Of a DNA stretch of 51,674 nt, positions 7,084 through 16,552 are shown piece by piece; the first letter of the stretch is position 1; every line of letters begins with the position of its first letter. The DNA is taken from the NCBI RefSeq assembly GCF_007692535.1, contig NZ_REBW01000214.1:1-51674 (forward strand). Reading direction: 5' to 3'. The notes beneath the pieces were generated by a model that saw nothing but the letters and a program-made list of their open reading frames with translations, made no database searches and was not told the DNA's origin. This DNA is from Thioalkalivibrio sp. (GTDB taxonomy: Bacteria > Pseudomonadota > Gammaproteobacteria > Ectothiorhodospirales > Ectothiorhodospiraceae). Made by a program: the position numbers and the translations under genes.

Positions 7084-8856
7084 ATGAGCCATCAGGTGTT
7101 GGCCCGAAAATGGCGTCCCGGCCGGTTCGAGGACCTGATCGGTCAGCCGCACGTCGTGCGGGCTCTGGTGAATGCGCTGACCAATGACCGGCTGCACCAT
7201 GCCTACCTGTTTTCCGGCACGCGCGGTGTCGGCAAGACCACGGTGGCGCGCATCCTGGCCCGCTGCCTGAACTGCGAGACCGGCGTCACTGCGACCCCCT
7301 GCGGTGAGTGCCGCTCGTGCATGGAGATCGCCGAGGGCCGTCATCTCGACCTGATCGAGGTCGATGCCGCCTCGCGCACCCGCGTGGACGATACCCGGGA
7401 GCTCCTGGACAACGTCTCGTATGCCCCTGTCTCCGGGCGCTTCAAGGTCTACCTGATCGACGAGGTGCACATGCTCTCGGAGAAGAGCTTCAACGCCCTG
7501 TTGAAGACGCTCGAAGAGCCACCGCCGCACGTGAAGTTTCTGCTGGCGACCACCGATCCGCAAAAGCTTCCGGTGACGGTGCTGTCGCGTTGCCTGCAGT
7601 TCAATCTGAAGCCGATGTCGACGGCCCTGATTGCCGAGCACCTGAATCGGGTCCTCGCGGCCGAGGGTATCGCTGCCGAGCCGGGGGCATTGCTGCGTCT
7701 GGCCGAGGCCGCCGAAGGCAGCATGCGCGATGCGCTCAGTCTGACCGACCAGGCGATCGCCTATGGCGGCGCCGGTCTGACGGAAGCGGATATCTGCGAC
7801 ATGATCGGGCTGCTGCCGCGCAGTCGTTTGAGCGAGTTGCTGGATAACGCATGGGCCGGGCAGGGCGCAGGTCTGCTGCAGACCCTGAATGAGCTCGATG
7901 CCCTCGCGCCGGATTGGTCGCGCCTGCTCGAGGAGCTCGCGGCCCTGGTGCACGGGGTTGCGGTGGAGCAGGCGATGGCGCTCGATTCGGCGGCGGTCGA
8001 GGCCGGACCCGCGTCCGATCCCCTGGTGGCCTGGCAGCGCGAGACCGCGCGGCGCCAGGCTCCCGAGGAGGTTCAGCTCGCCTACCAGATCCTGCTGCAT
8101 GGTCGCCGTGACCTTCCCCATGCGCCGGATCCGCGGATTGGTGTCGAGATGACCCTGCTGCGCATCCTGGCCTTTCGCCCGGAGCCGCCGCCGCGCGAGC
8201 AGGTGGGCGGGAGCGCCGCGGGCTCCGGAAAACGGGGCTCGGACCGGGTTCGCGGCACGACCATTCCCGAGGGCGCCCCGGCTTCGCGCCGGGACGCGAC
8301 ACCGTCCGGCGGGCGCGCAAGCCGCGCCGAGCCGGCGAACCCGTTGCCCGAACCGGCTGCGGCGCCCGAGCCGGTCCCGACGTCTGCGCCGGTTGCCGTA
8401 TCCAGGCCGACGAGCCGTCCGGTGCATGCCGTCGCTGAGCCGAGGCCGCTGGACTGGCACGTCTTCGCGAACGCACTGCAGCCCGGGCCGGTGCGCGAGC
8501 TCGCCCTGCACGCGGACCTGCTGGAGTACGATGCCGAACGGGTGGTGATCGCGGTGCAATCCGCGCACCGTATGCTCTGCACCGACAGAAGTCGCGCCCG
8601 GCTCGCGGAGGCCTTGGGAAAGATCCTCGGCGGCCCGGTTCGACTCGAGCTGCGGGATCAGGCCACGGCGTCGAAGAATACCCCGGCGGCACGGCTTGCG
8701 GCGGACGCGGCGGACCGTCAGGCTAGGGCAGAGTCGGAGGTGCGTGCAGATCCGGTGATCGCCGCGTTGCGCGAAACCTTCGGTGCCGAGGTGTCCAGAG
8801 TACATCTTCGGGATGAGGCCGATTCCGCCGGAGAGGGCAGTCGCTCCCGGCCTTGA
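7084..8856 (+). CDS. dnaX: DNA polymerase III subunits tau/gamma
   Basis: A 590-residue AAA+ clamp-loader subunit. Walker A GTRGVGKT at 45-52, zinc-binding cysteines C64, C73, C76, C79, Walker B VYLIDE at 122-127, sensor LLATTDPQK. The N-terminal ATPase and lid are followed by a Pro/Ala/Arg-rich linker (about 370-455) and the tau-specific C-terminal domain that contacts polymerase alpha and DnaB. I see no A-AAA-AAG slippery run, so a short gamma form made by the E. coli frameshift signal is not supported. First gene of dnaX-ybaB-recR, 43 bases after the 4.5S RNA. Confidence 0.96.
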   Translation: MSHQVLARKWRPGRFEDLIGQPHVVRALVNALTNDRLHHAYLFSGTRGVGKTTVARILARCLNCETGVTATPCGECRSCMEIAEGRHLDLIEVDAASRTRVDDTRELLDNVSYAPVSGRFKVYLIDEVHMLSEKSFNALLKTLEEPPPHVKFLLATTDPQKLPVTVLSRCLQFNLKPMSTALIAEHLNRVLAAEGIAAEPGALLRLAEAAEGSMRDALSLTDQAIAYGGAGLTEADICDMIGLLPRSRLSELLDNAWAGQGAGLLQTLNELDALAPDWSRLLEELAALVHGVAVEQAMALDSAAVEAGPASDPLVAWQRETARRQAPEEVQLAYQILLHGRRDLPHAPDPRIGVEMTLLRILAFRPEPPPREQVGGSAAGSGKRGSDRVRGTTIPEGAPASRRDATPSGGRASRAEPANPLPEPAAAPEPVPTSAPVAVSRPTSRPVHAVAEPRPLDWHVFANALQPGPVRELALHADLLEYDAERVVIAVQSAHRMLCTDRSRARLAEALGKILGGPVRLELRDQATASKNTPAARLAADAADRQARAESEVRADPVIAALRETFGAEVSRVHLRDEADSAGEGSRSRP

Positions 8857-8908
8857 GCGACGGCAGGATTTCAGCAACAGCCAGGTGATTGACCAGGAGC
8901 GTACGGAC

Positions 8909-9235
8909 ATGATGAAGGGTGGTTTGGGTGGCCTGATGAAACAGGCCCAGAAGATGCAGGAAGACATGCAGAAGGTGCAGGCTGAGTTGGCCAGCATGGA
9001 GATCGAGGGTCAGGCCGGCGGTGGCCTGGTGAAGGTGATCATGACAGGCAAGCACGAAGTCCGCAGGGTCAGCATCGATCCCAGCCTTTTCGACGACGAT
9101 CGAGACATGATCGAGGATCTCGTGGCCGCGGCGGTGAATGATGCGGTGCATAAGGCAGACGCCGCAGCTCAGGAACGGATGGCCGGGCTGACCGCGGGAA
9201 TGGGCTTGCCCGCGGGCATGAAGCTGCCGTTCTGA
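8909..9235 (+). CDS. ybaB: YbaB/EbfC nucleoid-associated protein
   Basis: A 108-residue protein, the usual length for the family. The N-terminal helix [20 protein letters not shown], the central [22 protein letters not shown] strands (parts of the DNA-contacting surface) and the C-terminal Gly/Met-rich tail are all characteristic. It binds DNA as a dimer. The start is at 8909 with AGGAG 9 bases upstream; a second ATG follows immediately. It sits between dnaX and recR, 52 bases after dnaX. Confidence 0.93.
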   Translation: MMKGGLGGLMKQAQKMQEDMQKVQAELASMEIEGQAGGGLVKVIMTGKHEVRRVSIDPSLFDDDRDMIEDLVAAAVNDAVHKADAAAQERMAGLTAGMGLPAGMKLPF

Positions 9236-9266
9236 TCCGCGACGACGTTACTGCGGGAAGCGGCCG

Positions 9267-9857
9267 ATGGAGGCAGCCCTCGACGAGCTGATTGCAGCCC
9301 TGCGCTGCCTGCCCGGCGTGGGCAACAAGTCCGCGCGGCGTATGGCGCTGCATCTGCTGGAACGCGACCGCGGCGGGGCCAGGCGCCTGGCGCGGGCGCT
9401 GGAGGTGGCTGCCGAGACGATCGGTCACTGCTCGGTGTGCCGGACCCTGACCGCGTCGATCACCTGTCCGCGTTGCCAGGATCCGGACCGCGACGCTGGC
9501 GTGGTCTGCGTGGTCGAGACACCGGGGGACGTGCTGGCGATCGAGGCTGCGACCGATTTCCGCGGGCAATTCCACGTGCTGCTGGGCCGCCTTTCACCGC
9601 TCGACGGCATCGGGCCCGAGGAGTTGGGACTCGACAGACTCGAGGCCAGGCTGAGGGATGCCCCGGTTCGCGAGCTGATTCTGGCGACCAATGCCTCGGT
9701 CGAGGGCGAGGTCACTGCACACTACATTGCCGAAATGGCGGCCCGCCAAGGCGTACGGGCGACGCGTATCGCCCAGGGGGTGCCGGCTGGCGGTGAGCTG
9801 GAGTATCTGGACGCGGGTACCCTGACCCACGCCCTTTCCGGACGGCGCGATTACTGA
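9267..9857 (+). CDS. recR: Recombination mediator RecR
   Basis: A 196-residue protein. The helix-hairpin-helix [18 protein letters not shown] (14-31), a zinc finger with C55, C58, C67 and C70, and the Toprim domain starting [10 protein letters not shown], followed by the Walker B-like region ([11 protein letters not shown]), are all present. With RecO (24620-25285 here) and RecF it loads RecA onto gapped DNA. It follows ybaB by 31 bases in the standard dnaX-ybaB-recR order. The C-terminus is slightly shorter than in E. coli. Confidence 0.95.
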   Translation: MEAALDELIAALRCLPGVGNKSARRMALHLLERDRGGARRLARALEVAAETIGHCSVCRTLTASITCPRCQDPDRDAGVVCVVETPGDVLAIEAATDFRGQFHVLLGRLSPLDGIGPEELGLDRLEARLRDAPVRELILATNASVEGEVTAHYIAEMAARQGVRATRIAQGVPAGGELEYLDAGTLTHALSGRRDY

Positions 9858-9909
9858 TGCCGTGGGGTTCTTGCCGTGGCGCCTTTCGCAAACCTGAAGG
9901 AGGAATGAC

Positions 9910-10254
9910 ATGACGGATTGCATATTCTGCCGCATCGTTGCCGGGGAGATCCCCGCGAAGCTCATCCTGGAAACGGAGAATGTCGTGGCCTTCCATGATC
10001 TGAATCCCGTGGCTCCACAGCACGCGCTGGTGATTCCGCGCCGGCACATCGCCACGCTGGACGATGCCACAGACGAGGACCGGGAATTGCTCGGGCAACT
10101 GATGCTCGCGGGCGCGGAGGCTGCCCGTCTGCTGGGTTGTGCGGAAAATGGCTACCGGACCGTGATGAATTGCAAAGAGTCCGGTGGTCAATCGGTGTAT
10201 CATATCCACTTGCACGTGCTTGGCGGACGCCCGTTTTCCTGGCCGCCAGGATGA
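9910..10254 (+). CDS. HIT family purine nucleoside phosphoramidase (HinT-like)
   Basis: A 114-residue histidine-triad protein. The catalytic HIHLHVL is at 98-104, the N-terminal C4xxC7 is seen in many bacterial Hint proteins, and FHDLNPVAPQHALVIPRRH is the nucleotide-binding part. It hydrolyses AMP-lysine-type phosphoramidates; the physiological substrate in bacteria is uncertain. A strong AGGAGG precedes the start. Located after recR, 52 bases downstream. Confidence 0.93.
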   Translation: MTDCIFCRIVAGEIPAKLILETENVVAFHDLNPVAPQHALVIPRRHIATLDDATDEDRELLGQLMLAGAEAARLLGCAENGYRTVMNCKESGGQSVYHIHLHVLGGRPFSWPPG

Positions 10255-10325
10255 GAAAAGTACTATACTTCAGCAAGTCGACGTACAGATTCTGAGCAGC
10301 TCCCGAAAGGGTAGGGACAACGGCC

Positions 10326-11075
10326 ATGAACGCGTGTGCAGGTACATTCCGGAATGCAGGTCGCCTCGTCCTGGCGGCGTTTCCGCTTGCCCTCATCGCG
10401 CTCCCGTTGCACGCCGAATCCCGTTCGCTCTACGAAATGTCCTACACCCCAGGACAGGACGCGCTGTCCACGCTGGATGCGTTCTCTGGGGCCGACCGCC
10501 TGCGTCCGGGCTTCCGCAACGACATGCACAGAGGCCGGGAATTCAATCTCGATGTCCGTTCCACACAGATGCCTTCGCTGGTCGAGCCGGGTTCGGCTGA
10601 GCATGCGCTGGAAACGAGTGGCGGATTCATTCAGCGATTCGGCAGCAGCGGCTTCGGTTACGGGGTCGACTTCGGCCTCGGCCTGCATTCCTCAGGCGGC
10701 GGTCAGATCGTGGATCCCGATGCGGGGGGTATCCGCAGCAGTTTCATGGTCAGCGATTTCAGTACCGGCCCGACCTTCGAATCCGGCAATCTCCGCAGCC
10801 GGGTACGGGTGGGCGTACGTTACCCCCTACTGGGTGATGCCGATGCGGGTTCCGCGTTTTATGGTCACCGGGGTGATTCGGCGCGCAGCGCCGGCTACCT
10901 GAGCCTGGACAGCCGGCTGCGCTTCAGCAACCAGACCGAAGTGTCGGTCAGTCTCTTCTACGACGATTACGGCGCCAGCGCATCGCGCGACTGGCTGAGC
11001 GAAGGCCTCGACTTTCAGGGCGGCGCCGGCGCCAGTGAATCCGTGGTCGGTTTCGAGATGGGGCTGAACTTCTGA
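10326..11075 (+). CDS. Exported protein, probable outer-membrane beta-barrel, unknown function
   Basis: A 249-residue protein not recognised as a named family. Residues 1-30 are a signal peptide ending LHAES. The mature part is rich in Gly, Ser and alternating aromatic/polar residues (GFGYGVDFGLGLHSSGG, RSRVRVGVRYPLLG, TEVSVSLFYDDYGAS) and ends VVGFEMGLNF; a terminal Phe with alternating hydrophobics is the signal used by outer-membrane barrels. A TATACT lies about 60 bases upstream with no clear -35. It may be a small porin-like or fibre-anchoring protein, but that is a guess. Confidence 0.6.
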   Translation: MNACAGTFRNAGRLVLAAFPLALIALPLHAESRSLYEMSYTPGQDALSTLDAFSGADRLRPGFRNDMHRGREFNLDVRSTQMPSLVEPGSAEHALETSGGFIQRFGSSGFGYGVDFGLGLHSSGGGQIVDPDAGGIRSSFMVSDFSTGPTFESGNLRSRVRVGVRYPLLGDADAGSAFYGHRGDSARSAGYLSLDSRLRFSNQTEVSVSLFYDDYGASASRDWLSEGLDFQGGAGASESVVGFEMGLNF

Positions 11076-11156
11076 TCCAGCGCACCGCGCGCATGGCCCG
11101 CTAACTCTCATGGCCTCGAAGCGCGCCACCCCGAATGATGAAAGCACAAGCGCCTA

Positions 11157-11238
11157 TGGAGTGCGGCGGCTTGCCGCCGCTTTGGGGAAATCGGTTATAC
11201 CCCGGCACCGAATAGCGGGAGCAAGCTCCCGCACTCCA
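11157..11238. repeat. Inverted pair of REP-like elements between convergent genes
   Basis: TGGAGTGCGGCGGCTTGCCGCCGC at 11157-11180 (a 24-base element, stem GCGGCGGC/GCCGCCGC) and the same element inverted at 11215-11238 (stem GCGGGAGC/GCTCCCGC). They share the outer TGGAGTGCGG and the central GCTTGC, differing only by compensated stem changes. This is the arrangement of bacterial interspersed mosaic elements and it sits where the plus-strand gene and minus-strand rsgA converge, so it may also work as a bidirectional transcription stop. Confidence 0.8.
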
Positions 11239-11279
11239 GAAGCGGGGGCGTAGCGGCGGGCGTGGCCGTGACTTTCACG

Positions 11280-12179
11280 TTAAATTTCTCGCCGGCCACT
11301 GGAGCCACTGCTCAGGCCTTGCAGCAGCTCGAGCCAGGCGTTGAGGCGTGCTTCCGGCAACAGGCCCTGGGCCACCGCCTGGCGTACCGCGCAGCCGGGC
11401 TCGGATCGGTGCGTGCAATTGCGGAACCGGCATCCGTCGCCAATGTCACCAAGGTCCGGAAATCCCCGGAGCAGTTCATCGATGCTGGTGATCTCGGGGG
11501 TGAAATCGCGTACGCCCGGTGAGTCGATCCACGCGCCCCCACCTGCGGACGGGTACCAGCGTGCGGTGGTGGTGGTATGACGGCCCTCGCCGCTGTGCCC
11601 CACCGCGCCGACCCTGAGACTCTGCTCCGGGAGCATGGCCTGGATCAGGGATGACTTGCCGACCCCCGACTGCCCGACCAGGATGTTGCTGCCGCCCGCC
11701 GCCGCGTCCCGGAACGACTCCATGCCGAATCCCGTGTGTGCGCTGACCTGCAGGACTGGAAGGTCGAGGTGCCGGTAGCCGGCAAGGCTCGCCTCCAGTG
11801 ACTTCGCAGTGACCGCATCCACCAGGTCGTACTTGTTGATCACGACTGCAGCGCTGGCCGGCAGGTTGAAGATGCCGACCAGAAAGCGATCGATCAGCAG
11901 ATGCGGAATTGCCGGCCGGGGCGCGACCACGATCCACACCCGGTCGATGTTGGCGGCGATGGTCCGGTGGCGGTTGAAGCCATCCCGGCGGCCCAGGTGG
12001 TTGATCCGCCGCTCCCGGCCGGTGACGATCCGCTCCCCGGGTTCGACCAGGACCACGTCCCCACAGACGACGTCGTCGAACTTGCGCCGCAGATGAGCTC
12101 GAAGGATGCCACCTGTTGGCGGCAGCACGTCGACTTCGCTGCCAAAGCGTGCAACCACCCGGCAGGGCAAGGTGATCAT
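11280..12179 (-). CDS. rsgA: Small-subunit ribosome biogenesis GTPase RsgA
   Basis: A 299-residue circularly permuted GTPase. An N-terminal OB domain (1-75) is followed by G4 NKYD at 115-118, G1 GQSGVGKS at 169-176 and G3 DSPG at 219-222, the permuted order typical of this family. The C-terminal zinc site is C250, C255, H257, C263. It releases factors and checks late 30S assembly. The ribosome binding site is weak. It follows the dehydratase gene by 157 bases on the same strand and converges with the exported-protein gene. Confidence 0.95.
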   Translation of the reverse strand: MITLPCRVVARFGSEVDVLPPTGGILRAHLRRKFDDVVCGDVVLVEPGERIVTGRERRINHLGRRDGFNRHRTIAANIDRVWIVVAPRPAIPHLLIDRFLVGIFNLPASAAVVINKYDLVDAVTAKSLEASLAGYRHLDLPVLQVSAHTGFGMESFRDAAAGGSNILVGQSGVGKSSLIQAMLPEQSLRVGAVGHSGEGRHTTTTARWYPSAGGGAWIDSPGVRDFTPEITSIDELLRGFPDLGDIGDGCRFRNCTHRSEPGCAVRQAVAQGLLPEARLNAWLELLQGLSSGSSGRREI

Positions 12180-12336
12180 CCTGGCAGCGTCCCTGCAGCG
12201 AGTGAGAGGGCCGGGCAGGCTTCGGCGGCCCTCATCCCCCGTGCATCCGTCGGGCGGACTGCCCGCCCCGATGCATGCCCCGGTGCGGTCCGATCCCGCT
12301 CAGCACGAATGCAGCCCGCCGCCGCTACGGAGCCGG

Positions 12337-12672
12337 TCAGTCGAACAGCGCATCGACGCGCGCGGCGCAGATGAAGTCGTTCGGGCTGAGCCCGCCCACC
12401 GCATGGGTCGAGAACCGGACGATGCAGTGGCCGTAGGAGACCTCCATGTCGGGGTGATGGTCCTCCCGGTTCGCGACCCAGGCGACCGCGTTGACGAAGG
12501 ACATGGTCTCGTGGAAGTTCGCGAACTCCAGACGCCGCGAGATCTGCTGCGCTTCGGCGTCCAGATTCCAGTCGGCATCAAGCTGCTTCAGGGTCTCCTC
12601 GCACTCGGCCCGGGACATGGGCCCCGGAAAGGCTTCCGGTGCCTGGCAGTGCAGGTTCTTCAGGTCGCTCAT
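12337..12672 (-). CDS. 4a-hydroxytetrahydrobiopterin dehydratase (pterin-4a-carbinolamine dehydratase)
   Basis: A 111-residue protein with the family active-site block: EDHHPDMEVSYGHCIVRFST at 70-89 (His72, His73) and GGLSPNDFICAARVD near the end. It dehydrates the carbinolamine formed by pterin-dependent hydroxylases; no phenylalanine hydroxylase is in this window, so a moonlighting role is possible. GGAGG precedes the start. 17 bases downstream of the cytochrome c gene, likely co-transcribed. Confidence 0.93.
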   Translation of the reverse strand: MSDLKNLHCQAPEAFPGPMSRAECEETLKQLDADWNLDAEAQQISRRLEFANFHETMSFVNAVAWVANREDHHPDMEVSYGHCIVRFSTHAVGGLSPNDFICAARVDALFD

Positions 12673-12689
12673 GGTCGGCCCTCCTGCGG

Positions 12690-12971
12690 TCAGAATTTGT
12701 AGTAGTTCTCGTTCAGATACTTGGCAACCGATTCGACCTCGTCGTCGAACCAGCCGGTGCCGAGGCTGACGTTGCAGCGGTTCACCTGGGTGATCAGGGA
12801 ATCCATCGAGTGGATCATCCGGTCGTCGCGCGTGTAGGCCTCAGTCCCATGGCAGCTGAGGCAGTTGAAATCGTGCAGGGCCTTGCCCTCGGCGGCATCG
12901 CCGGCCTGAGCCGCACTGCCGAAGGTGGCGACGAAGAGCAGGGTACCGATGGCTGTTCCGATCTGACGCAT
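12690..12971 (-). CDS. Small exported monohaem cytochrome c
   Basis: A 93-residue protein with a signal peptide (about residues 1-23, ending AAQA) and one haem-binding CLSCH (37-41) near the mature N-terminus. A downstream Met (RMIHSMDSL) may be the sixth ligand. The conserved tail FDDEVESVAKYLNENYYKF resembles class I cytochromes seen in sulfur-oxidising gammaproteobacteria. It presumably shuttles electrons in the periplasm; partner unknown. GGAGAG ribosome site. First gene of a minus-strand group with the dehydratase; divergent from orn. Confidence 0.88.
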   Translation of the reverse strand: MRQIGTAIGTLLFVATFGSAAQAGDAAEGKALHDFNCLSCHGTEAYTRDDRMIHSMDSLITQVNRCNVSLGTGWFDDEVESVAKYLNENYYKF

Positions 12972-13057
12972 GATTCTCTCCTGTCCTGTGGTGATGCCGA
13001 GTCCGATCGCGGATTCGGCTTTGGATGATAGACTGGCGGCCAGCGCAAGGAGACCGC

Positions 13058-13621
13058 ATGGGCCAGAATGCCGACAACCTGATCTGGATCGATCTCGAGA
13101 TGACCGGCCTGGACCCCCAGTCTGACCTCATTATCGAGGTCGCTACCATTGTGACCGACAAAGACCTCAATTTGCTCGCGGAGGGGCCGGTTTTCGCGGT
13201 GCGGCAGGCGGAATCGGTGCTCGCCCGCCTCGACGACTGGAACCGGCGGACGCATGGCGCCTCCGGACTCCTCCAGCGTGTACGCGAGAGCGTGCACGAC
13301 GAGATCGGTGCTGAGCAGGCCACGCTGGACTTCCTGAAGCGGTGGGTGCCACGGAGTGCGTCCCCCATGTGCGGCAACTCCATCTGCCAGGATCGGCGTT
13401 TCCTGGCCCGCTGCATGCCGGATCTGGAATCCTACTTTCATTACCGCAACCTCGACGTCAGCACGCTCAAGGAACTGGCCAGGCGCTGGGCGCCGGGCGT
13501 GCTCGCGTCGTCGAAGAAGGACGCCACCCACCAGGCGCTGCAGGACATCCGGGATTCCATCGAAGAGCTGCGTCATTACCGCGAACACTTCATCCGCATG
13601 CCGGCTGCCAAGGCCGGTTGA
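13058..13621 (+). CDS. orn: Oligoribonuclease
   Basis: A 187-residue DEDDh exonuclease. Exo I is IDLEMTGLD (D12, E14), the middle contains [13 protein letters not shown], and Exo III is [13 protein letters not shown] with the catalytic His and Asp. It degrades di- to pentaribonucleotides to mononucleotides, including pGpG from c-di-GMP turnover. The start at 13058 has AAGGAG upstream; the frame also contains an earlier Met (13025) with no site. Convergent with nadB, 33 bases between stops. Confidence 0.95.
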   Translation: MGQNADNLIWIDLEMTGLDPQSDLIIEVATIVTDKDLNLLAEGPVFAVRQAESVLARLDDWNRRTHGASGLLQRVRESVHDEIGAEQATLDFLKRWVPRSASPMCGNSICQDRRFLARCMPDLESYFHYRNLDVSTLKELARRWAPGVLASSKKDATHQALQDIRDSIEELRHYREHFIRMPAAKAG

Positions 13622-13654
13622 GACCCGCACCGGGACGCCGTTGCCGGATCGCAT

Positions 13655-15286
13655 TCATGCACCAGGTTGCGGGGGTGGCGTCAGTATCGTCGGTCGCGCG
13701 TCCAGCGCTGCATCGCGCTCAGGGAAGTCACGGATGAAGTGAAGGCCGCGACTCTCGCGCCGTTCCAGCGCGCTCTGCACAATGATGTCGGCCACCACCA
13801 CCAGGTTGCGCAGTTCGATCAGGTCCGGCGTGATCCGGTAGTGGGCGTAGTGCTCATGGACCTCTTCCTTCAGCACCCGGATGCGCCGCTGGGCCCGCAG
13901 CAGGCGGTCGCGGGTGCGCACGATGCCCACGTAGTCCCACATCAGGCGGCGCAGTTCGTCCCAGTTGTGCGAGACGACCACCTCCTCATCGGAGTCGGTC
14001 ACCCGCGACTCGTCCCAGTTGGGTGGTCGCGGCAGATCCCCGGGCGCCAGCGGGTCGGGATCGGAAAGAATGTGATCGGCCGCCGACCGAGCGTACACGA
14101 GGCATTCCAGCAGCGAGTTGCTCGCCATCCTGTTGGCGCCGTGCAGGCCGGTGTAGGAGACCTCGCCAGCCGCATACAGCCCCGGGAGATCCGTCTGTCC
14201 ATCGGCGTTGACCAGCACGCCGCCGCAGGTGTAGTGGGCCGCGGGGACCACCGGCAGCGGTTCCCGGGTCATGTCGAAGCCGTATTCCAGGCAGCGTTGG
14301 TGGATCATCGGGAAGTGTTCGCGCACGAACTCCGGGCTTCGGTGGCTGATGTCGAGGAAGACGCAATCGAGGCCCAGTCGCTTCATCTCATGGTCGATCG
14401 CCCGGGCGACGATGTCTCTCGGAGCCAGTTCGCTGCGGCGATCGAAGTGCTGCATGAACCGGCTGCCGTCGGGCAGCAGCAGCCGGCCGCCCTCGCCACG
14501 TACCGCTTCCGAGATCAAAAAGGACTTGGCCTGGGGATGGAACAGGCAGGTCGGATGGAACTGCATGAATTCCATGTTCGCGACCCGGCACCCGGCCCGC
14601 CATGCCATCGCGATGCCGTCTCCCGTCGCGCCGTCAGGATTGGAGCTGTACAGGTAAACCTTGCTCGCGCCGCCGGTGGCCAGAATCACCACCGGGGCGA
14701 GTACGGTCTGTACCTCGCGGGTCTCGCCATCCTGCACATAGGCGCCGATCACCCGCGACTGTCCATTGAGCTCGTGCACGATGAGATCCACGGCCAGATG
14801 CCGCTCAAAGACCTCGATCCGCGGCTGACCCCGTGCGGTTTCCACCAGGGCCTCCTCGATCGCCTGCCCGGTTGCGTCAGCGGCATGTGCAACCCTGCGC
14901 GCGCTGTGACCACCCTCACGCGTGAGATGCAGCCGGCTGCGTCCCTCATGGGCCTCGCGGGTGAATGGCACCCCCAGCCCCATCAACCACTTGATGGCCC
15001 CGGGACCCGCGGCCACCGTCCGGCGGACCGCCTCGGTCTCACACAGGCCGGCGCCCGCGTCCAGGGTATCCGAGACGTGGGAGTCGAAGGAGTCCGTCTT
15101 GTCCAGCACCGCCGATATGCCGCCCTGGGCGTAGCGCGTGCTGCCCTCTTCCACCGGACCCTTGCTGATGATCGCGACCCGCCGGAAGGGCGCCAGATGC
15201 AGGGCCGCGGTAAGGCCGGCCGCGCCGCTTCCGATGATAAGCACGTCGAAGCGTTCCTGCGCGGGGCCCATTTGTGTTGCGGCCAT
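13655..15286 (-). CDS. nadB: L-aspartate oxidase
   Basis: A 543-residue flavoprotein of the succinate dehydrogenase/fumarate reductase flavoprotein family. The FAD motif is [13 protein letters not shown] near residues 17-29, followed by the [11 protein letters not shown] block; [14 protein letters not shown] and [21 protein letters not shown] are the family signatures, with the active-site Arg in the last third. It oxidises L-aspartate to iminoaspartate for quinolinate and NAD synthesis. It is transcribed divergently from rpoE, the same arrangement as in E. coli. The start is uncertain by five codons (Met6 is an alternative). Confidence 0.95.
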   Translation of the reverse strand: MAATQMGPAQERFDVLIIGSGAAGLTAALHLAPFRRVAIISKGPVEEGSTRYAQGGISAVLDKTDSFDSHVSDTLDAGAGLCETEAVRRTVAAGPGAIKWLMGLGVPFTREAHEGRSRLHLTREGGHSARRVAHAADATGQAIEEALVETARGQPRIEVFERHLAVDLIVHELNGQSRVIGAYVQDGETREVQTVLAPVVILATGGASKVYLYSSNPDGATGDGIAMAWRAGCRVANMEFMQFHPTCLFHPQAKSFLISEAVRGEGGRLLLPDGSRFMQHFDRRSELAPRDIVARAIDHEMKRLGLDCVFLDISHRSPEFVREHFPMIHQRCLEYGFDMTREPLPVVPAAHYTCGGVLVNADGQTDLPGLYAAGEVSYTGLHGANRMASNSLLECLVYARSAADHILSDPDPLAPGDLPRPPNWDESRVTDSDEEVVVSHNWDELRRLMWDYVGIVRTRDRLLRAQRRIRVLKEEVHEHYAHYRITPDLIELRNLVVVADIIVQSALERRESRGLHFIRDFPERDAALDARPTILTPPPQPGA

Positions 15287-15358
15287 GGCTCAGGTAAGTT
15301 TCCGGCGTGATTCCACGCGCAGATCGGCGCGGTTCGGAACGCCAGGGACGATCGGGAC

Positions 15359-15385
15359 GAACTTCATCATGTTTATAGGGTCCAT
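15359..15385 (+). promoter_or_regulatory. Sigma-E-type promoter of rpoE
   Basis: GAACTT at 15359-15364, exactly 16 bases, then TCCAT at 15381-15385. This fits the sigma-E pattern GGAACTT-N16-TCTGA/TCAAA apart from the first G and the end of the -10. Transcription would start about 40 bases before the rpoE start codon, giving the autoregulation known for this sigma factor. Confidence 0.7.
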
Positions 15386-15430
15386 CCAGCCAAGAGTACC
15401 GGAGTTGGCGCTTGGGGCGGGAGTGCCCGC

Positions 15431-16009
15431 ATGAGCGAAAAGGCTTCAGATGAGGCTCTTGTTCTGCGTGTGCAACGCGGGGAGAAGGCGGCTTTTGACA
15501 TCCTGGTCCTCAAGTATCAACACAAGATCATCAACCTCGTGGGGCGCTACGTGCACGACCATGCCGCGGCTCTGGACGTTTCCCAGGAGGCCTTCATCAA
15601 GGCCTACCGGGGCCTCGCCAACTTTCGTGGTGAAAGCGCCTTCTACACGTGGTTGTACCGCATTGCGATCAACACCGCGAAGAATTATCTGGTCGCTCAG
15701 GGAAGACGGCGGCCGGAGGCCGAGGTGGATGTGCAGGACGCCGAGCAGATGGGAGGCGACTCGGCACTCAAGGAGAATGCAACCCCGGAAGGGGAGTTGT
15801 TGTCACAGGAGATACAGGCGGCAGTGCAGCGGACAATCGAGCGGTTGCCGGATGATCTGCGCACCGCGATCACGTTGCGTGAACTCGAGGGACTGAGCTA
15901 CGAGGAGATTGCCCAGACCATGGGATGTCCGATCGGAACGGTTCGGTCGCGCATCTTCCGGGCCCGAGAGGCCATCGACCGGACCCTGCGTCCACTGCTA
16001 AACGATTGA
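15431..16009 (+). CDS. rpoE: RNA polymerase sigma factor RpoE (AlgU)
   Basis: A 192-residue group IV sigma factor. Region 2 (KYQHKIINLVGRYVHDHAAA, then DVSQEAFIKAYRGL and FYTWLYRIAINTAKN) recognises the -10, and region 4 (LPDDLRTAITLRELEGLSYE, IAQTMGCPIGTVRSRIFRAR) the -35. It directs the response to misfolded outer-membrane proteins. It heads rpoE-rseA-rseB-rseC, followed by degP, and has its own sigma-E-like promoter upstream. Confidence 0.97.
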   Translation: MSEKASDEALVLRVQRGEKAAFDILVLKYQHKIINLVGRYVHDHAAALDVSQEAFIKAYRGLANFRGESAFYTWLYRIAINTAKNYLVAQGRRRPEAEVDVQDAEQMGGDSALKENATPEGELLSQEIQAAVQRTIERLPDDLRTAITLRELEGLSYEEIAQTMGCPIGTVRSRIFRAREAIDRTLRPLLND

Positions 16010-16020
16010 GCGAGCAGAGA

Positions 16021-16545
16021 ATGAACAACCAAGTCAGCAAAGCCGAGCGCCTTTCCGCTCTCATCGACAACGAAACCGACACCTTCGAGACCCGCCGCCT
16101 GATCGATGAATTGATGAAGTCCGGGGAGGACCGGGCGCAATGGTCACGCTATCACCTGATCGGTGACAGCCTGCGTGGGGGAATGACGCAGGTCGCCCCG
16201 GTAGATTTCCTCGCCCGCGTGCAGGAAGGCATCGCCGAGGACGCACCGCTCGACGTATCGGTCGGATCGAGGCAGAGGCTGCGCTGGCTGAAGCCGGTGG
16301 CGGGTGTCGGCGTGGCCGCGACGGTGGCGATGGTTTCACTCTTGGGGCTGCAGATGGTCACTGGCGGCGGCGACGATGCTCCGATCGTTACGGTCGAAGT
16401 CGCCCCGGCGTCGGAGCCCGACGCGACCGACACGGGGACGGCCCCCGATCCCCGCTTCGCACGCTATCTGGAAAACCACGCAGAACTGGTTGCTCCGGGT
16501 TCCTCGGCGTTTGCCCGGGTCCGGAATTCGGTTGACGGCGAGTAG
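16021..16545 (+). CDS. rseA: Anti-sigma-E factor RseA (MucA)
   Basis: A 174-residue single-pass membrane protein. The N-terminal cytoplasmic domain (ERLSALIDNETDTFETRRLI, WSRYHLIGDSLRG) binds sigma-E; a TM helix follows (about 100-118, VGVAATVAMVSLLGLQMV); the short periplasmic tail is bound by RseB and cut by DegS. Regulated proteolysis of this protein frees sigma-E. 11 bases after rpoE. The start at 16021 excludes an in-frame upstream extension that lies inside rpoE. Confidence 0.93.
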   Translation: MNNQVSKAERLSALIDNETDTFETRRLIDELMKSGEDRAQWSRYHLIGDSLRGGMTQVAPVDFLARVQEGIAEDAPLDVSVGSRQRLRWLKPVAGVGVAATVAMVSLLGLQMVTGGGDDAPIVTVEVAPASEPDATDTGTAPDPRFARYLENHAELVAPGSSAFARVRNSVDGE

Positions 16546-16552
16546 CGCGGGG

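Noticed and set aside
8215-8250. Possible dnaX frameshift signal (GGAAAACGGGG)
   Set aside because: Only four A bases; the A-AAA-AAG type signal is absent.
7042-8997. 651-codon minus-strand frame opposite dnaX
   Set aside because: Arg/Gly/Gln-rich, no domain, overlaps the 3' end of the 4.5S RNA region; dnaX is certain.
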